From Paracoccaceae bacterium (GTDB lineage: Bacteria > Pseudomonadota > Alphaproteobacteria > Rhodobacterales > Rhodobacteraceae): a stretch of DNA of 15,495 nucleotides. The position numbers were made by a program, and so were the translations under genes. Shown in pieces: positions 1 to 6,301 of this stretch; the stretch's first letter is position 1; every line of letters starts with the position of its first letter. Below the pieces are notes generated by a model that saw only the letters and a program-made list of their open reading frames with translations, was not told the DNA's origin and made no database searches. Location: NCBI GenBank assembly GCA_003561595.1, contig PWWF01000272.1:1-15495 (forward strand). Reading direction: 5' to 3'.

Positions 1-717
1 CAAAAGCAACACCTTGACCGCGTTGCGCCGTTCCGGCCGGGTGCGCACATCCAGCCAGCCCTGTTCGGCGGTGGACCGGATCGTGCCATCCAGATCAAGC
101 TCTTGCGCGGCGCCGTCCCGCGCCCAGCGGCGCAGGCGCTTCAGCGCGACCTTGATATTGCGGGTGCCCAGTTCCACGGAATCATCAAGATTGCGGAACT
201 CGCGCTTGTCCCACACCTTGACGGCGCGGCGGTGGCGCGATCTGTCCTGCCCGATGCGCACTCCTTCGGGATTGTAGCCATAGGCCCCGAAGGGCGAGGT
301 TCCGGCCGTCCCGATCCACTTGTTGCCCCCCTGATGGCGGCCCTTCTGTTCTTCCAGCCGCTGTTTCAAGGTCTCCATCAGCTTGTCGAACCCGCCCAGC
401 GCCTCGATCTGCGCGCGTTCCTCGGGTGACAGGCTTTTCTCGGCCAGCTTTTCCAGCCAGTCGCGCGGCAGGTCCAGCCGTTCGACCATCTGATCGAGGC
501 TGATATCCTCCAGCCCCTTGAACGCAGCGGCAAAGGCGCGGTCAAAGCGGTCCAGATGACGCTCGTCCTTCACCATGGCGGCGCGCGCCAGGTAATAGAA
601 CCCCTCGACATCATAGGTCACCAGCCCCGCCTGCACCGCGCCCAGAAAGCTCAGGTATTCGCGTAGCGATACCGGCACCTGATGGTCGCGCAGCGCTGCG
701 AAGAAGGGCAGGAACAT
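1..717 (-). CDS. VWA domain (CoxE-like) protein, 3' end missing
   Basis: Reading frame of 239 codons with no stop, running off the left edge of the window, so the C-terminal part is missing. It begins MFLPFFAALRDH and has the conserved N-terminal region of the CoxE-like VWA family: LDRFDRAFAAAFKG, a charged helical stretch, then GTSPFGAYGYNPEGVRIG and a basic segment ending NAVKVLLF. In the family that last string is the first beta strand of the von Willebrand A fold, so the metal-binding site should lie just outside the window. Such proteins pair with MoxR-type AAA+ ATPases (RavA-ViaA, CoxD-CoxE) and help to assemble or activate client enzymes. A moxR-type gene heads this same run of genes, which supports the call. 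It starts 7 nt after the stop of the 54-aa gene, so translation is probably coupled. The client is unknown. Confidence 0.85.
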   Translation of the reverse strand, partial: MFLPFFAALRDHQVPVSLREYLSFLGAVQAGLVTYDVEGFYYLARAAMVKDERHLDRFDRAFAAAFKGLEDISLDQMVERLDLPRDWLEKLAEKSLSPEERAQIEALGGFDKLMETLKQRLEEQKGRHQGGNKWIGTAGTSPFGAYGYNPEGVRIGQDRSRHRRAVKVWDKREFRNLDDSVELGTRNIKVALKRLRRWARDGAAQELDLDGTIRSTAEQGWLDVRTRPERRNAVKVLLL

Positions 718-724
718 GGCCGCG

Positions 725-889
725 CTAGAACGAATACTCGACCGCGATCGTGACGAACAGGCCCACCAGCCCCCCCACGATCAGCCCCACGGCCGCATAT
801 TGCGCCATGTCCTTGCGGTCGCCGCCCTGCTTGCGCGCCGAGGCATAGCCCCAATAGCCGCCGCCCAGCATGCCTAGTATCACGATCAT
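725..889 (-). CDS. Small two-helix membrane protein (54 aa)
   Basis: A 54-residue frame with ATG start and TAG stop that fills the gap between the lipoprotein and the VWA gene. A GGGGAC stretch lies about 10 nt upstream of the ATG as a possible ribosome binding site. The protein starts MIVILGMLGGGYWGY and has two hydrophobic segments, about residues 2-18 (glycine-rich) and 31-50, separated by a charged loop with KQGGDRKD. This predicts a hairpin in the inner membrane with a probably cytoplasmic loop. Spacing to its neighbours is 18 nt upstream and 7 nt downstream, which fits operon membership. I do not recognise a named family; it could anchor the ATPase/VWA pair to the membrane, but that is only a guess from position. 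Confidence 0.7.
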   Translation of the reverse strand: MIVILGMLGGGYWGYASARKQGGDRKDMAQYAAVGLIVGGLVGLFVTIAVEYSF

Positions 890-907
890 GTCTGTTGTCG
901 TCCCCGG

Positions 908-2272
908 TTATCGTGGCCGCGCAAGCGCGGCAATCTCGTCGCGTCGGTCCTGTGCGGCGGCTTCGGACCCGAAGCCGAACACAGCATAGGGTGCGGCCTG
1001 ACGGCGCAGGCGCGCCGCTTCGGCCTCGCGACCCATTTGTTCCAGCGCCTCGGCGCGCAGCAGCATCAGCGATGACAGGAGCGCGCCGTTCTCGCTGCGC
1101 CGCGCGGGCGGCATGGCGCTGTCGGTCAGGCGCAGCACCAGATCGGTCTGCCCGCTGGCCAGCGCCTGCGCGGCCAGATGCAGCTCGACATGGGCGCGCG
1201 GCACCTCGCCGCCCGCGCGTGCGCCAAATAGCTGCGCGGCCTGCGTCAGCGCGGCGACAGCGCGCTGGCCATCGCCCTCGGGCGCGAAACGCGCGCTCAG
1301 AAACAGGGCCAGCGCCAGCCGCTCATCGCGCCAGCCCGCGCGCACGGCAATCCCCAGCGCGTCCTGCGCCAGCGCATGCGCGCGCGACCGGCGCGCAGTG
1401 CCCAGCGCGGTCTCAATCGCCACGGTCCAGGCGCGCGGGGTCGGCACATCGTCCAGGGCCGGGCCGTCGCGCTGGCCGCGCGGGTTCAGCCGCGCCAGGA
1501 TCGCGGGCAGCCGTTCGGCCACCTGTTCGCGTGTCATGCCCGGGCGCAGCGCGGGATCGTACCAGGCCCGCAGCACCAGCATGTCGAACCCGGTCACCGT
1601 GGTCTGGAAATTATTGTCATTCATGATCGATTCGCCGATGCGAAACAGATCATTGAGTGGTCCCATCGCCTGCAGAATCTCCTCGTTCAGGCAATCGCGC
1701 ATTTCCTGCACGGTGGTATCGGCGGGCACCACGACGAGGATCTGCTCGCGCGTGACCACGCGCGTCCAGTCGAGCGCAGAGGCGCGCGGCGCTGACAGGA
1801 ACTCCGCCCAGCTTTTGACATTGGGCACCACGAAACAGGCTGCAGAGGGCACCAGCCGACGCATCTGCGCGCGCGGCACGAAATCGACATGGATCATCGA
1901 GGGCGCGTCGCGCCGGCGGATATCCACGCGCGCCTCGCGGCGCAGGCGTTCAAGCAGGCGGTCCGTCTCGATCACGCCCAGCGGCGGGATCTGCCCCTGC
2001 AATTGCACGCCCACTGGCCCCTCGAATCGCGACAGGACCGGCAATTCACGCCCCGATTCCAGCCGAAAGCCCAGCTCAAGAATATCCTCGGCGATCTGCG
2101 CATTATGGCGCTGGGGCGGGAAGGGATTGGGCGCGCCGAAAAGCGCGCGCGAACTGATCTCGGGACGTTGCGCCGCCAGATCGATGGGCGCGCGGGTCGC
2201 CGCCGGGGCGGGCGGTTCCGGGGCGCAAGCCCCAAGCATCAGTGCCAGCGCAAGGATCGCGCCCCGCTTCAT
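908..2272 (-). CDS. DUF2927-containing lipoprotein
   Basis: 454 residues. The N-terminus MKRGAILALALMLGACAPEP is a lipoprotein signal with lipobox LGAC and acylated Cys16, so it is exported and membrane-anchored. Residues about 50-265 match the DUF2927 family: NAQIAEDILELGFRLESG, FEGPV, the VPSAACFVVP and SWAEF stretch, then CLNEEILQAMGPLNDLF and FDMLVLRAWYDP. Cys146 and Cys194 could form a disulfide in the periplasm. Residues about 280-445 are alanine-rich helices that look like TPR-type repeats. No enzymatic role is established for DUF2927. Its ATG overlaps the stop of the upstream acetyltransferase gene by 4 nt (ATGA), so the two are translationally coupled. The family call is firm; the function is not known. 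Confidence 0.85.
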   Translation of the reverse strand: MKRGAILALALMLGACAPEPPAPAATRAPIDLAAQRPEISSRALFGAPNPFPPQRHNAQIAEDILELGFRLESGRELPVLSRFEGPVGVQLQGQIPPLGVIETDRLLERLRREARVDIRRRDAPSMIHVDFVPRAQMRRLVPSAACFVVPNVKSWAEFLSAPRASALDWTRVVTREQILVVVPADTTVQEMRDCLNEEILQAMGPLNDLFRIGESIMNDNNFQTTVTGFDMLVLRAWYDPALRPGMTREQVAERLPAILARLNPRGQRDGPALDDVPTPRAWTVAIETALGTARRSRAHALAQDALGIAVRAGWRDERLALALFLSARFAPEGDGQRAVAALTQAAQLFGARAGGEVPRAHVELHLAAQALASGQTDLVLRLTDSAMPPARRSENGALLSSLMLLRAEALEQMGREAEAARLRRQAAPYAVFGFGSEAAAQDRRDEIAALARPR

Positions 2273-2715
2273 GTCGGGCGCACATATTTGACGAATGGTG
2301 TCGCTTCGCCCACGCGGTCATACAATCGGCGCGCATCGGCATTGAAATCCTGCGTCAGCCAATAGACGCCCTCGACCCCGCGCAGATCGGCGGCCTCATA
2401 GACCGCCATGATCAGCTTGCGCCCGATCCCGCGCGCGCGATGCGCGTCATCGACATACAGATCCTGCAGATAACAGATCCCCTCGGGCCGCCAGCAATGC
2501 TGGTGAAACAGGAAATGCACCAGACCCACGGCCTGACCATCCGCCCAGGCCATCAGGCCGGTCGGGCTGTAGGGGCTGTCGGAAAACAGCGCCTCGAATG
2601 TCGCGTCATAGACCTGCAGCGGCAGGGTGGTATCATAGAAATCGAGATAGGCATACCAGAGCTGCGCCCATTGCGGCTTTTCCGATGGCATGACGGGCCG
2701 GATCTCGACGCTCAT
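2269..2715 (-). CDS. GNAT family N-acetyltransferase
   Basis: 148 residues, the usual size for a single GNAT domain. It shows the acetyl-CoA-binding motif A as YLQDLYVDDAHRARGIGRKL (RARGIG at 93-98, the family pattern Q/RxxGxG/A), followed by the alpha helix LIMAVYEAAD, motif B around VYWLTQDFNADARRLYDRVG, and the terminal FVKYVRPT strand. This layout is typical of cytoplasmic acetyltransferases acting on small molecules or protein amino groups. The substrate cannot be read from the sequence. It lies 12 nt downstream of the AAA+ ATPase gene and overlaps the lipoprotein gene by 4 nt, so it is an integral part of the operon, although GNAT genes are also frequent passengers. Confidence 0.9.
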   Translation of the reverse strand: MSVEIRPVMPSEKPQWAQLWYAYLDFYDTTLPLQVYDATFEALFSDSPYSPTGLMAWADGQAVGLVHFLFHQHCWRPEGICYLQDLYVDDAHRARGIGRKLIMAVYEAADLRGVEGVYWLTQDFNADARRLYDRVGEATPFVKYVRPT

Positions 2716-2727
2716 GAAACCTCTCTC

Positions 2728-3570
2728 TCAGCGGCCCTGACGCCGCGCCATGAAGGCAAGGCGTTCGAACATATGCACATCCTGCTCGTTCTTGAGCAAC
2801 GCACCATGCAGGCGCGGCAGGGCGTCGCGCCCGTCGCGCGCCAGATCCTCGGGTGCCAGATCTTCGGCCAGCAGCAGCTTCAGCCAGTCCAGAACTTCCG
2901 AGGTCGAGGGCTTCTTGCGCAGCCCCGGCGTGTCGCGCAGCTCGTAGAACTGGGTCAGCGCCGTGGTCAGAAGCTTGGGTTTGATGCCGGGGAAATGCAC
3001 CTCGACAATCGCTTTCAGTGTCTCGATCTCGGGAAAGCGGATGTAGTGAAAGAAGCAGCGCCGCAGAAAGGCGTCGGGCAGGTCTTTTTCATTGTTCGAG
3101 GTGATGATGACAATGGGGCGCTGGCGGGCCTGGATCGTCTCGCCCGTTTCATAGACGAAGAATTCCATGCGGTCGAGTTCCTGCAACAGATCATTCGGAA
3201 ACTCGATATCGGCCTTGTCGATCTCATCGATCAGCAGGACCACGCGGTTCTCGGCCTCGAATGCCTGCCACAGCTTGCCCTTGCGGATGTAGTTGCGCAC
3301 ATCACCCACACGTGCATCACCAAGCTGGCTGTCGCGCAGGCGCGAGACGGCATCATATTCATAAAGCCCCTGCTGCGCGCGGGTGGTGGATTTGATCGAC
3401 CATTCCAGAATCGGCAATCCCAGGGCGCCCGCAATCTGGCGGGCCAGTTCGGTCTTGCCGGTTCCGGGCTCTCCCTTGACCAGCAGCGGACGCTCCAGCG
3501 TGATCGCGGCATTCACTGCGATCTGCAAATCGTCACTGGCAATGTACCCCTCGGTCGAGGTGAAACGCAT
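2728..3570 (-). CDS. MoxR-family AAA+ ATPase
   Basis: 280 residues, a single AAA+ module. Walker A is GEPGTGKT (33-40), Walker B VVLLIDEIDKA (about 110-120), sensor 1 IVIITSNNEK (SNN at 158-160), and the arginine-finger region LPDAFLRRC (164-172). This matches the MoxR/CoxD branch, whose members act with a VWA partner as chaperone-like ATPases that insert cofactors or remodel protein complexes; a VWA gene is present at the end of the same run. CoxD-type proteins serve CO dehydrogenase maturation, but no coxL/M/S genes are visible here, so the client is open. It is the first gene of the run; the start at MRFTSTEGYI leaves about 220 nt to divergent dksA. Upstream Shine-Dalgarno complementarity is weak (GAAAG). 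Confidence 0.93.
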   Translation of the reverse strand: MRFTSTEGYIASDDLQIAVNAAITLERPLLVKGEPGTGKTELARQIAGALGLPILEWSIKSTTRAQQGLYEYDAVSRLRDSQLGDARVGDVRNYIRKGKLWQAFEAENRVVLLIDEIDKADIEFPNDLLQELDRMEFFVYETGETIQARQRPIVIITSNNEKDLPDAFLRRCFFHYIRFPEIETLKAIVEVHFPGIKPKLLTTALTQFYELRDTPGLRKKPSTSEVLDWLKLLLAEDLAPEDLARDGRDALPRLHGALLKNEQDVHMFERLAFMARRQGR

Positions 3571-3595
3571 GAGGCAGACTTTCGCAACGGGTTAT

Positions 3596-3636
3596 GCAAA
3601 CTGTCGGTTCGCAACCAACCTAGCCTGCGAACTGTC
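3596..3636. repeat. Direct repeat pair GC(A/G)AACTGTC, 31 bp apart
   Basis: GCAAACTGTC at 3596-3605 and GCGAACTGTC at 3627-3636 differ at one of ten positions and are 31 bp apart, about three turns of the helix. A second string, TTCGCAAC, occurs at 3581-3588 and 3608-3615. All sit in the control region shared by the divergent moxR-type gene and dksA. They could be tandem sites for a regulator binding one face of the DNA. The element is short enough to be chance, so confidence is low. Confidence 0.35.
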
Positions 3637-3645
3637 TGTGGACAA
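3617..3645 (-). promoter_or_regulatory. Possible promoter for the moxR-type operon
   Basis: On the minus strand TTGTCC (3640-3645) is followed after 17 bp by TAGGTT (3617-3622), placing a start about 40 nt upstream of the ATPase gene. Matches to the sigma-70 consensus are 4/6 and 3/6. The -35 overlaps TTGTCCACA, one base off the classical DnaA box. The direct repeats lie over and just downstream of this site. Confidence 0.25.
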
Positions 3646-3686
3646 GCGCAGACCCATGTCTGTTTTGTGCAGTCGCGCGAAAGGGC

Positions 3687-3715
3687 GTGACAATATGCAG
3701 TCCATCCGCTATCGC
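3687..3715 (+). promoter_or_regulatory. Possible dksA promoter
   Basis: GTGACA (3687-3692) matches the -35 consensus at 5/6 and is followed after exactly 17 bp by TATCGC (3710-3715), a weak -10. This would give a leader of roughly 70 nt before the chosen dksA start. The -10 match is poor, as is common in GC-rich alphaproteobacteria, so this is a candidate only. Confidence 0.3.
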
Positions 3716-3794
3716 AGCCGCAAGAACGACAGATAGGTGAATCGCGATGGGCAACCTGAGCGCCTATGACCAATCCGATAATGAGGAGCGGGGC

Positions 3795-4217
3795 ATGAAA
3801 CCGGAAATTTTCCTTCCTGAAGATTATCGACCGGCCGAGGATGAGCCGTTCATGAACGAGCGGCAGGTTGAGTATTTTCGCCGCAAGCTGATGGTCTGGA
3901 AGGAAGATATCCTCAAGGGCTCGCAGGAGACGCTGGCAGAGCTGGCCAATTCCAGCCGCAACATCCCCGACATTGCCGACCGCGCCTCTGAGGAGACGGA
4001 TCGCGCGCTGGAATTGCGCACCCGCGACCGGCAGCGCAAGCTGATCTCCAAGATCGACGCCGCGCTGCGCCGGATCGAGAATGGCGAATTCGGCTATTGC
4101 GAGGTGACGGGCGAACGGATTTCGCTGAAGCGTCTGGATGCGCGGCCCATCGCGACCATGACCCTGCAGGCCCAGGAAGCGCATGAGCGCAATGAGCGTG
4201 TCCATCGCGACGACTGA
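3795..4217 (+). CDS. dksA: RNA polymerase-binding transcription factor DksA
   Basis: 140 residues from the ATG at 3795, chosen because GAGGAG lies about 6 nt upstream and MKPEIFLPEDYRPAEDEPFM is the family N-terminus; an in-frame ATG at 3747 would add 16 unlikely residues. DksA binds in the secondary channel of RNA polymerase and, with ppGpp, shifts transcription away from rRNA and towards stress and biosynthesis genes. The coiled-coil tip motif DxxDxA is present (D59, D62, A64 in PDIADRASEE), as is the following helix ELRTRDRQRKLISKI. The zinc-finger region GYCEVTGERISLKRLDARP keeps only Cys102; the other three cysteine positions are Thr105, Thr123 and Ala126. Low-cysteine DksA proteins are known and functional in Rhodobacter. 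It is followed by a clear terminator. Confidence 0.93.
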   Translation: MKPEIFLPEDYRPAEDEPFMNERQVEYFRRKLMVWKEDILKGSQETLAELANSSRNIPDIADRASEETDRALELRTRDRQRKLISKIDAALRRIENGEFGYCEVTGERISLKRLDARPIATMTLQAQEAHERNERVHRDD

Positions 4218-4256
4218 GCCTGTGGCACGCCTGTATGTTGACATGATCAGACCAAG

Positions 4257-4279
4257 GCACCGGGCTTCGCCCGGTGTTT
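4257..4279 (+). terminator. Intrinsic terminator after dksA
   Basis: CACCGGGC (4258-4265) pairs with GCCCGGTG (4269-4276) across a TTC turn, giving an 8-bp GC-rich stem followed by TTT. It lies 40 nt past the dksA stop. The U-run is short, so some read-through into the monooxygenase gene, whose start is 20 nt further on, is possible. Confidence 0.75.
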
Positions 4280-4298
4280 GCATATCCGGGCGGGCGTG

Positions 4299-5465
4299 AT
4301 GCAGTTGCGCGGACTGGATGTGCTGGTTGTGGGGGGCGGCGTGGCCGGGCTGGCCTCGGCGGCGGCGCTGTCGCAGCGCGGGGCCTCGGTGCGGCTGCTG
4401 GAACAGGCGGATGCGTTTCGAGAGGTCGGCGCGGGGTTGCAGATCAGCCCCAATGGCGCGCGGGTTCTGGACGCGCTGGGGCAGGGCGCGGCGCTGGCGC
4501 AGGCGGCGCAGCGCAGCCGGGCGGTGGTATTGCGCGCAGGCGGCAGCGGCGCGCAGGTGCTGCGGATGGCCCAGCCGCAGGACGGGGCGGGGTTTCACCT
4601 GATCCACCGCGCTGATCTGATCGGGGTGTTGCAGGGCGCGCTGGGGGATGTGGATATTCGTTTCGGCGCTGCTGTCGCCTCGGTCGATGTGACGGGGGCG
4701 CGACCTTCGGTCGCGCTCGGCTGTGGCGAGGTGCTGTGCGCCGATCTGGTGGTGGGTGCGGACGGGGTGCATTCGGTGCTGCGCCCGGCGGTCCAGGGCA
4801 CCCCGCCCAAGGCGCCCTTTTTCACCGGCCAGGTGGCCTGGCGCGCGTTGATCTCCGGCACGCCCGATGACGCGGCAGAGGCGCAGGTCTTCATGGGGCC
4901 AGGGCGGCATCTGGTCAGCTATCCGCTGCGCGGCGGCGCGCTGCGCAATATCGTCGCAGTGGAAGAGCGCAGCGACTGGGCCGCCGAAGGCTGGCACCAT
5001 CCCGACCGGCCCGAACATCTGGCCCACGCCTTTGCAGGCTTTGGCGGGCCGGTGCCGGGCTGGCTGGCGCAGGTCGATCAGGTGTTTCTGTGGGGGCTGT
5101 TCCGCCATCCGGTGGCTGCGCTCTGGCACCGGGGCGGGGCCGCGATACTGGGCGATGCGGCGCATCCGACGCTGCCTTTCATGGCGCAGGGCGCGAATCT
5201 GGCGCTGGAAGATGCCTTTGCGCTGGTCCGCGCGCTGGACGGGGCCACGGGGCTGGCGGCCGGGCTTGACGCATGGCAAGCGGCGCGGGCCGCGCGCGCG
5301 GCCCGCGTGATCGCGGCGGCCAATCGCAATGCGCGCAACTTCCATCTGCGCCCGCCGCTGGCGGCGCTGGCGCATCTGGGGCTGCGCCTGTCAGGCCAGG
5401 TGATGCCGGGTGCTGCACTGCGCCGGTTCGGCTGGATCTATGACCATGATGTCACGGCCATGTGA
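4299..5465 (+). CDS. FAD-dependent aromatic-ring monooxygenase (UbiH/salicylate hydroxylase-like)
   Basis: 388 residues from ATG 4299; a TTG at 4278 lies inside the terminator hairpin and is rejected. Class A flavoprotein monooxygenase features are all visible: the dinucleotide fold VLVVGGGVAGLASAAAL (GGGVAG 12-17) ending in Glu35, the DG motif LVVGADGVHS (about 151-159), and the GD motif GDAAHPTLPFMAQGANLALED (285-305). The family uses NAD(P)H and O2 to hydroxylate phenolic or heteroaromatic rings in the cytoplasm. The closest look is to salicylate, 3-hydroxybenzoate and 6-hydroxynicotinate hydroxylases; the substrate is not determined. No ring-cleavage or transport genes are adjacent, so there is no pathway context. 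Shine-Dalgarno complementarity ahead of the start is weak. Confidence 0.88.
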   Translation: MQLRGLDVLVVGGGVAGLASAAALSQRGASVRLLEQADAFREVGAGLQISPNGARVLDALGQGAALAQAAQRSRAVVLRAGGSGAQVLRMAQPQDGAGFHLIHRADLIGVLQGALGDVDIRFGAAVASVDVTGARPSVALGCGEVLCADLVVGADGVHSVLRPAVQGTPPKAPFFTGQVAWRALISGTPDDAAEAQVFMGPGRHLVSYPLRGGALRNIVAVEERSDWAAEGWHHPDRPEHLAHAFAGFGGPVPGWLAQVDQVFLWGLFRHPVAALWHRGGAAILGDAAHPTLPFMAQGANLALEDAFALVRALDGATGLAAGLDAWQAARAARAARVIAAANRNARNFHLRPPLAALAHLGLRLSGQVMPGAALRRFGWIYDHDVTAM

Positions 5466-5524
5466 TCTGCAATGGTATCGCCCCGCGCGCGCCCCAGATA
5501 GAATAGGGTCAAACGGGGAGAGCC

Positions 5525-6109
5525 ATGGATAGCGATCAGATCATGCGGCTGGTCTACCTGGGCATCTGGGGCACTGTTCTGATCAGTTATTTTCTGATCG
5601 CGCGCAGCCAGGGCATCGGGCAGAGCCTGCTCCAGCTTGTGCTGTGGGGGCTGATTTTCGTGGGCGTGGCCGCGGGCTACGGGCTGTGGCAGGATCTGCG
5701 CGGGGCCAATTCGGTCATGGTGCAGGGTGATGGTTCAGTCGTGCTGCGGGCCGGGCGCGACGGGCATTTTCATCTGGATCTGGATGTGAATGGCGTGCCG
5801 GTGGATTTTATCGTCGATACCGGGGCGAGTGATCTGGTGCTGTCGCAGGAAGATGCATCGCGCGTGGGCTTTGACCCGCAGGCGCTGCCCTATCTGGGGC
5901 AGGCGCGCACGGCAAACGGGGTTGTCGGGATCGCGCGGGTCACGCTGGATGAGGTGGTGCTGGCCCATGACGGGCTGGAGATCCGCGACACGGATGTGTC
6001 GGCCTTTGTCAATGAGGGTGAGCTGGATGTCTCTCTGATGGGGATGGGGTATCTGCGGCGTTTTGCCCGCATCTCCATCGAAGGGGACCGCCTGACGCTG
6101 GAGCGGTAG
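5525..6109 (+). CDS. Membrane-anchored clan AA (retropepsin-like) aspartic protease, TIGR02281 type
   Basis: 194 residues. Two hydrophobic segments at about 6-26 and 34-55 anchor it in the inner membrane. They are followed by a soluble domain beginning SVVLRAGRDGHFHLDLDVNG and the active-site loop VDFIVDTGASDLVLS (D98-T99-G100-A101-S102). Only one DTG motif is present, as in retroviral-type proteases that act as homodimers. The end, SLMGMGYLRRFARISIEGDRLTLER, matches the family (compare G-M-x-L/Y-x-R-F). The proteolytic domain is probably periplasmic; the natural substrate is unknown. The start is supported by GGGGAGAG about 5 nt upstream. It lies 59 nt after the monooxygenase gene with a TAGAAT string in between that could be a -10, though no convincing -35 accompanies it. 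Confidence 0.88.
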   Translation: MDSDQIMRLVYLGIWGTVLISYFLIARSQGIGQSLLQLVLWGLIFVGVAAGYGLWQDLRGANSVMVQGDGSVVLRAGRDGHFHLDLDVNGVPVDFIVDTGASDLVLSQEDASRVGFDPQALPYLGQARTANGVVGIARVTLDEVVLAHDGLEIRDTDVSAFVNEGELDVSLMGMGYLRRFARISIEGDRLTLER

Positions 6110-6209
6110 CGCCTGCCCCCCGCCCGCAAACGGCCCGCCCACCCAACCCTCGCTGCGCGCGCCCCTGCGGGGCACGCTTGCTTGCCGCTTGCGGGCGGGG
6201 GGCAGGCGC
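6109..6209. repeat. 101-bp palindromic element with 21-bp perfect arms
   Basis: The left arm (6109-6129, starting GCGCCTGCCCCCC) and the right arm (6189-6209, ending GGGGGGCAGGCGC) are exact reverse complements over 21 bp. Between them lie 59 bp with a smaller hairpin, GCCCC-TGC-GGGGC (6161-6173). The element begins at the last base of the protease stop codon, so as RNA it would form a very stable structure right after that gene. It lacks a U-run, so it may stop transcription by another route, protect the 3' end, or be a dispersed REP-like repeat. No target-site duplication is seen at its edges. Confidence 0.8.
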
Positions 6210-6301
6210 GCCCGGACGCTCGGCATTTGACGCTCTGGCCCCTTGCCGGGTGGGCGCGCGCGCGGTAGGACCACAGTATTCAACGCCAAAGGACTCAGCC
6301 C

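Noticed and set aside
3637..3645. DnaA box / replication origin
   Set aside because: A single near-match (TTGTCCACA) without clustering, an AT-rich unwinding region or origin-type neighbours.
2242..3690. Long plus-strand open frame (482 codons) opposite the GNAT and MoxR-type genes
   Set aside because: It is the antisense shadow of two well-supported genes; its product shows no recognisable domain, and long antisense frames are common at this GC content.
4238..4243. Perfect TTGACA -35 ahead of the monooxygenase gene
   Set aside because: At 16-18 bp downstream there is only CGGGCT-like sequence within the terminator stem, so no -10 completes a promoter.
3513..5375. 620-codon minus-strand frame opposite dksA and the monooxygenase gene
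   Set aside because: Antisense shadow of two clear genes and across the dksA terminator; low-complexity composition.
6210..6301. Tryptophan attenuator before trpB
   Set aside because: No leader frame with tandem Trp codons in this interval, and the nearby palindrome has no U-run.
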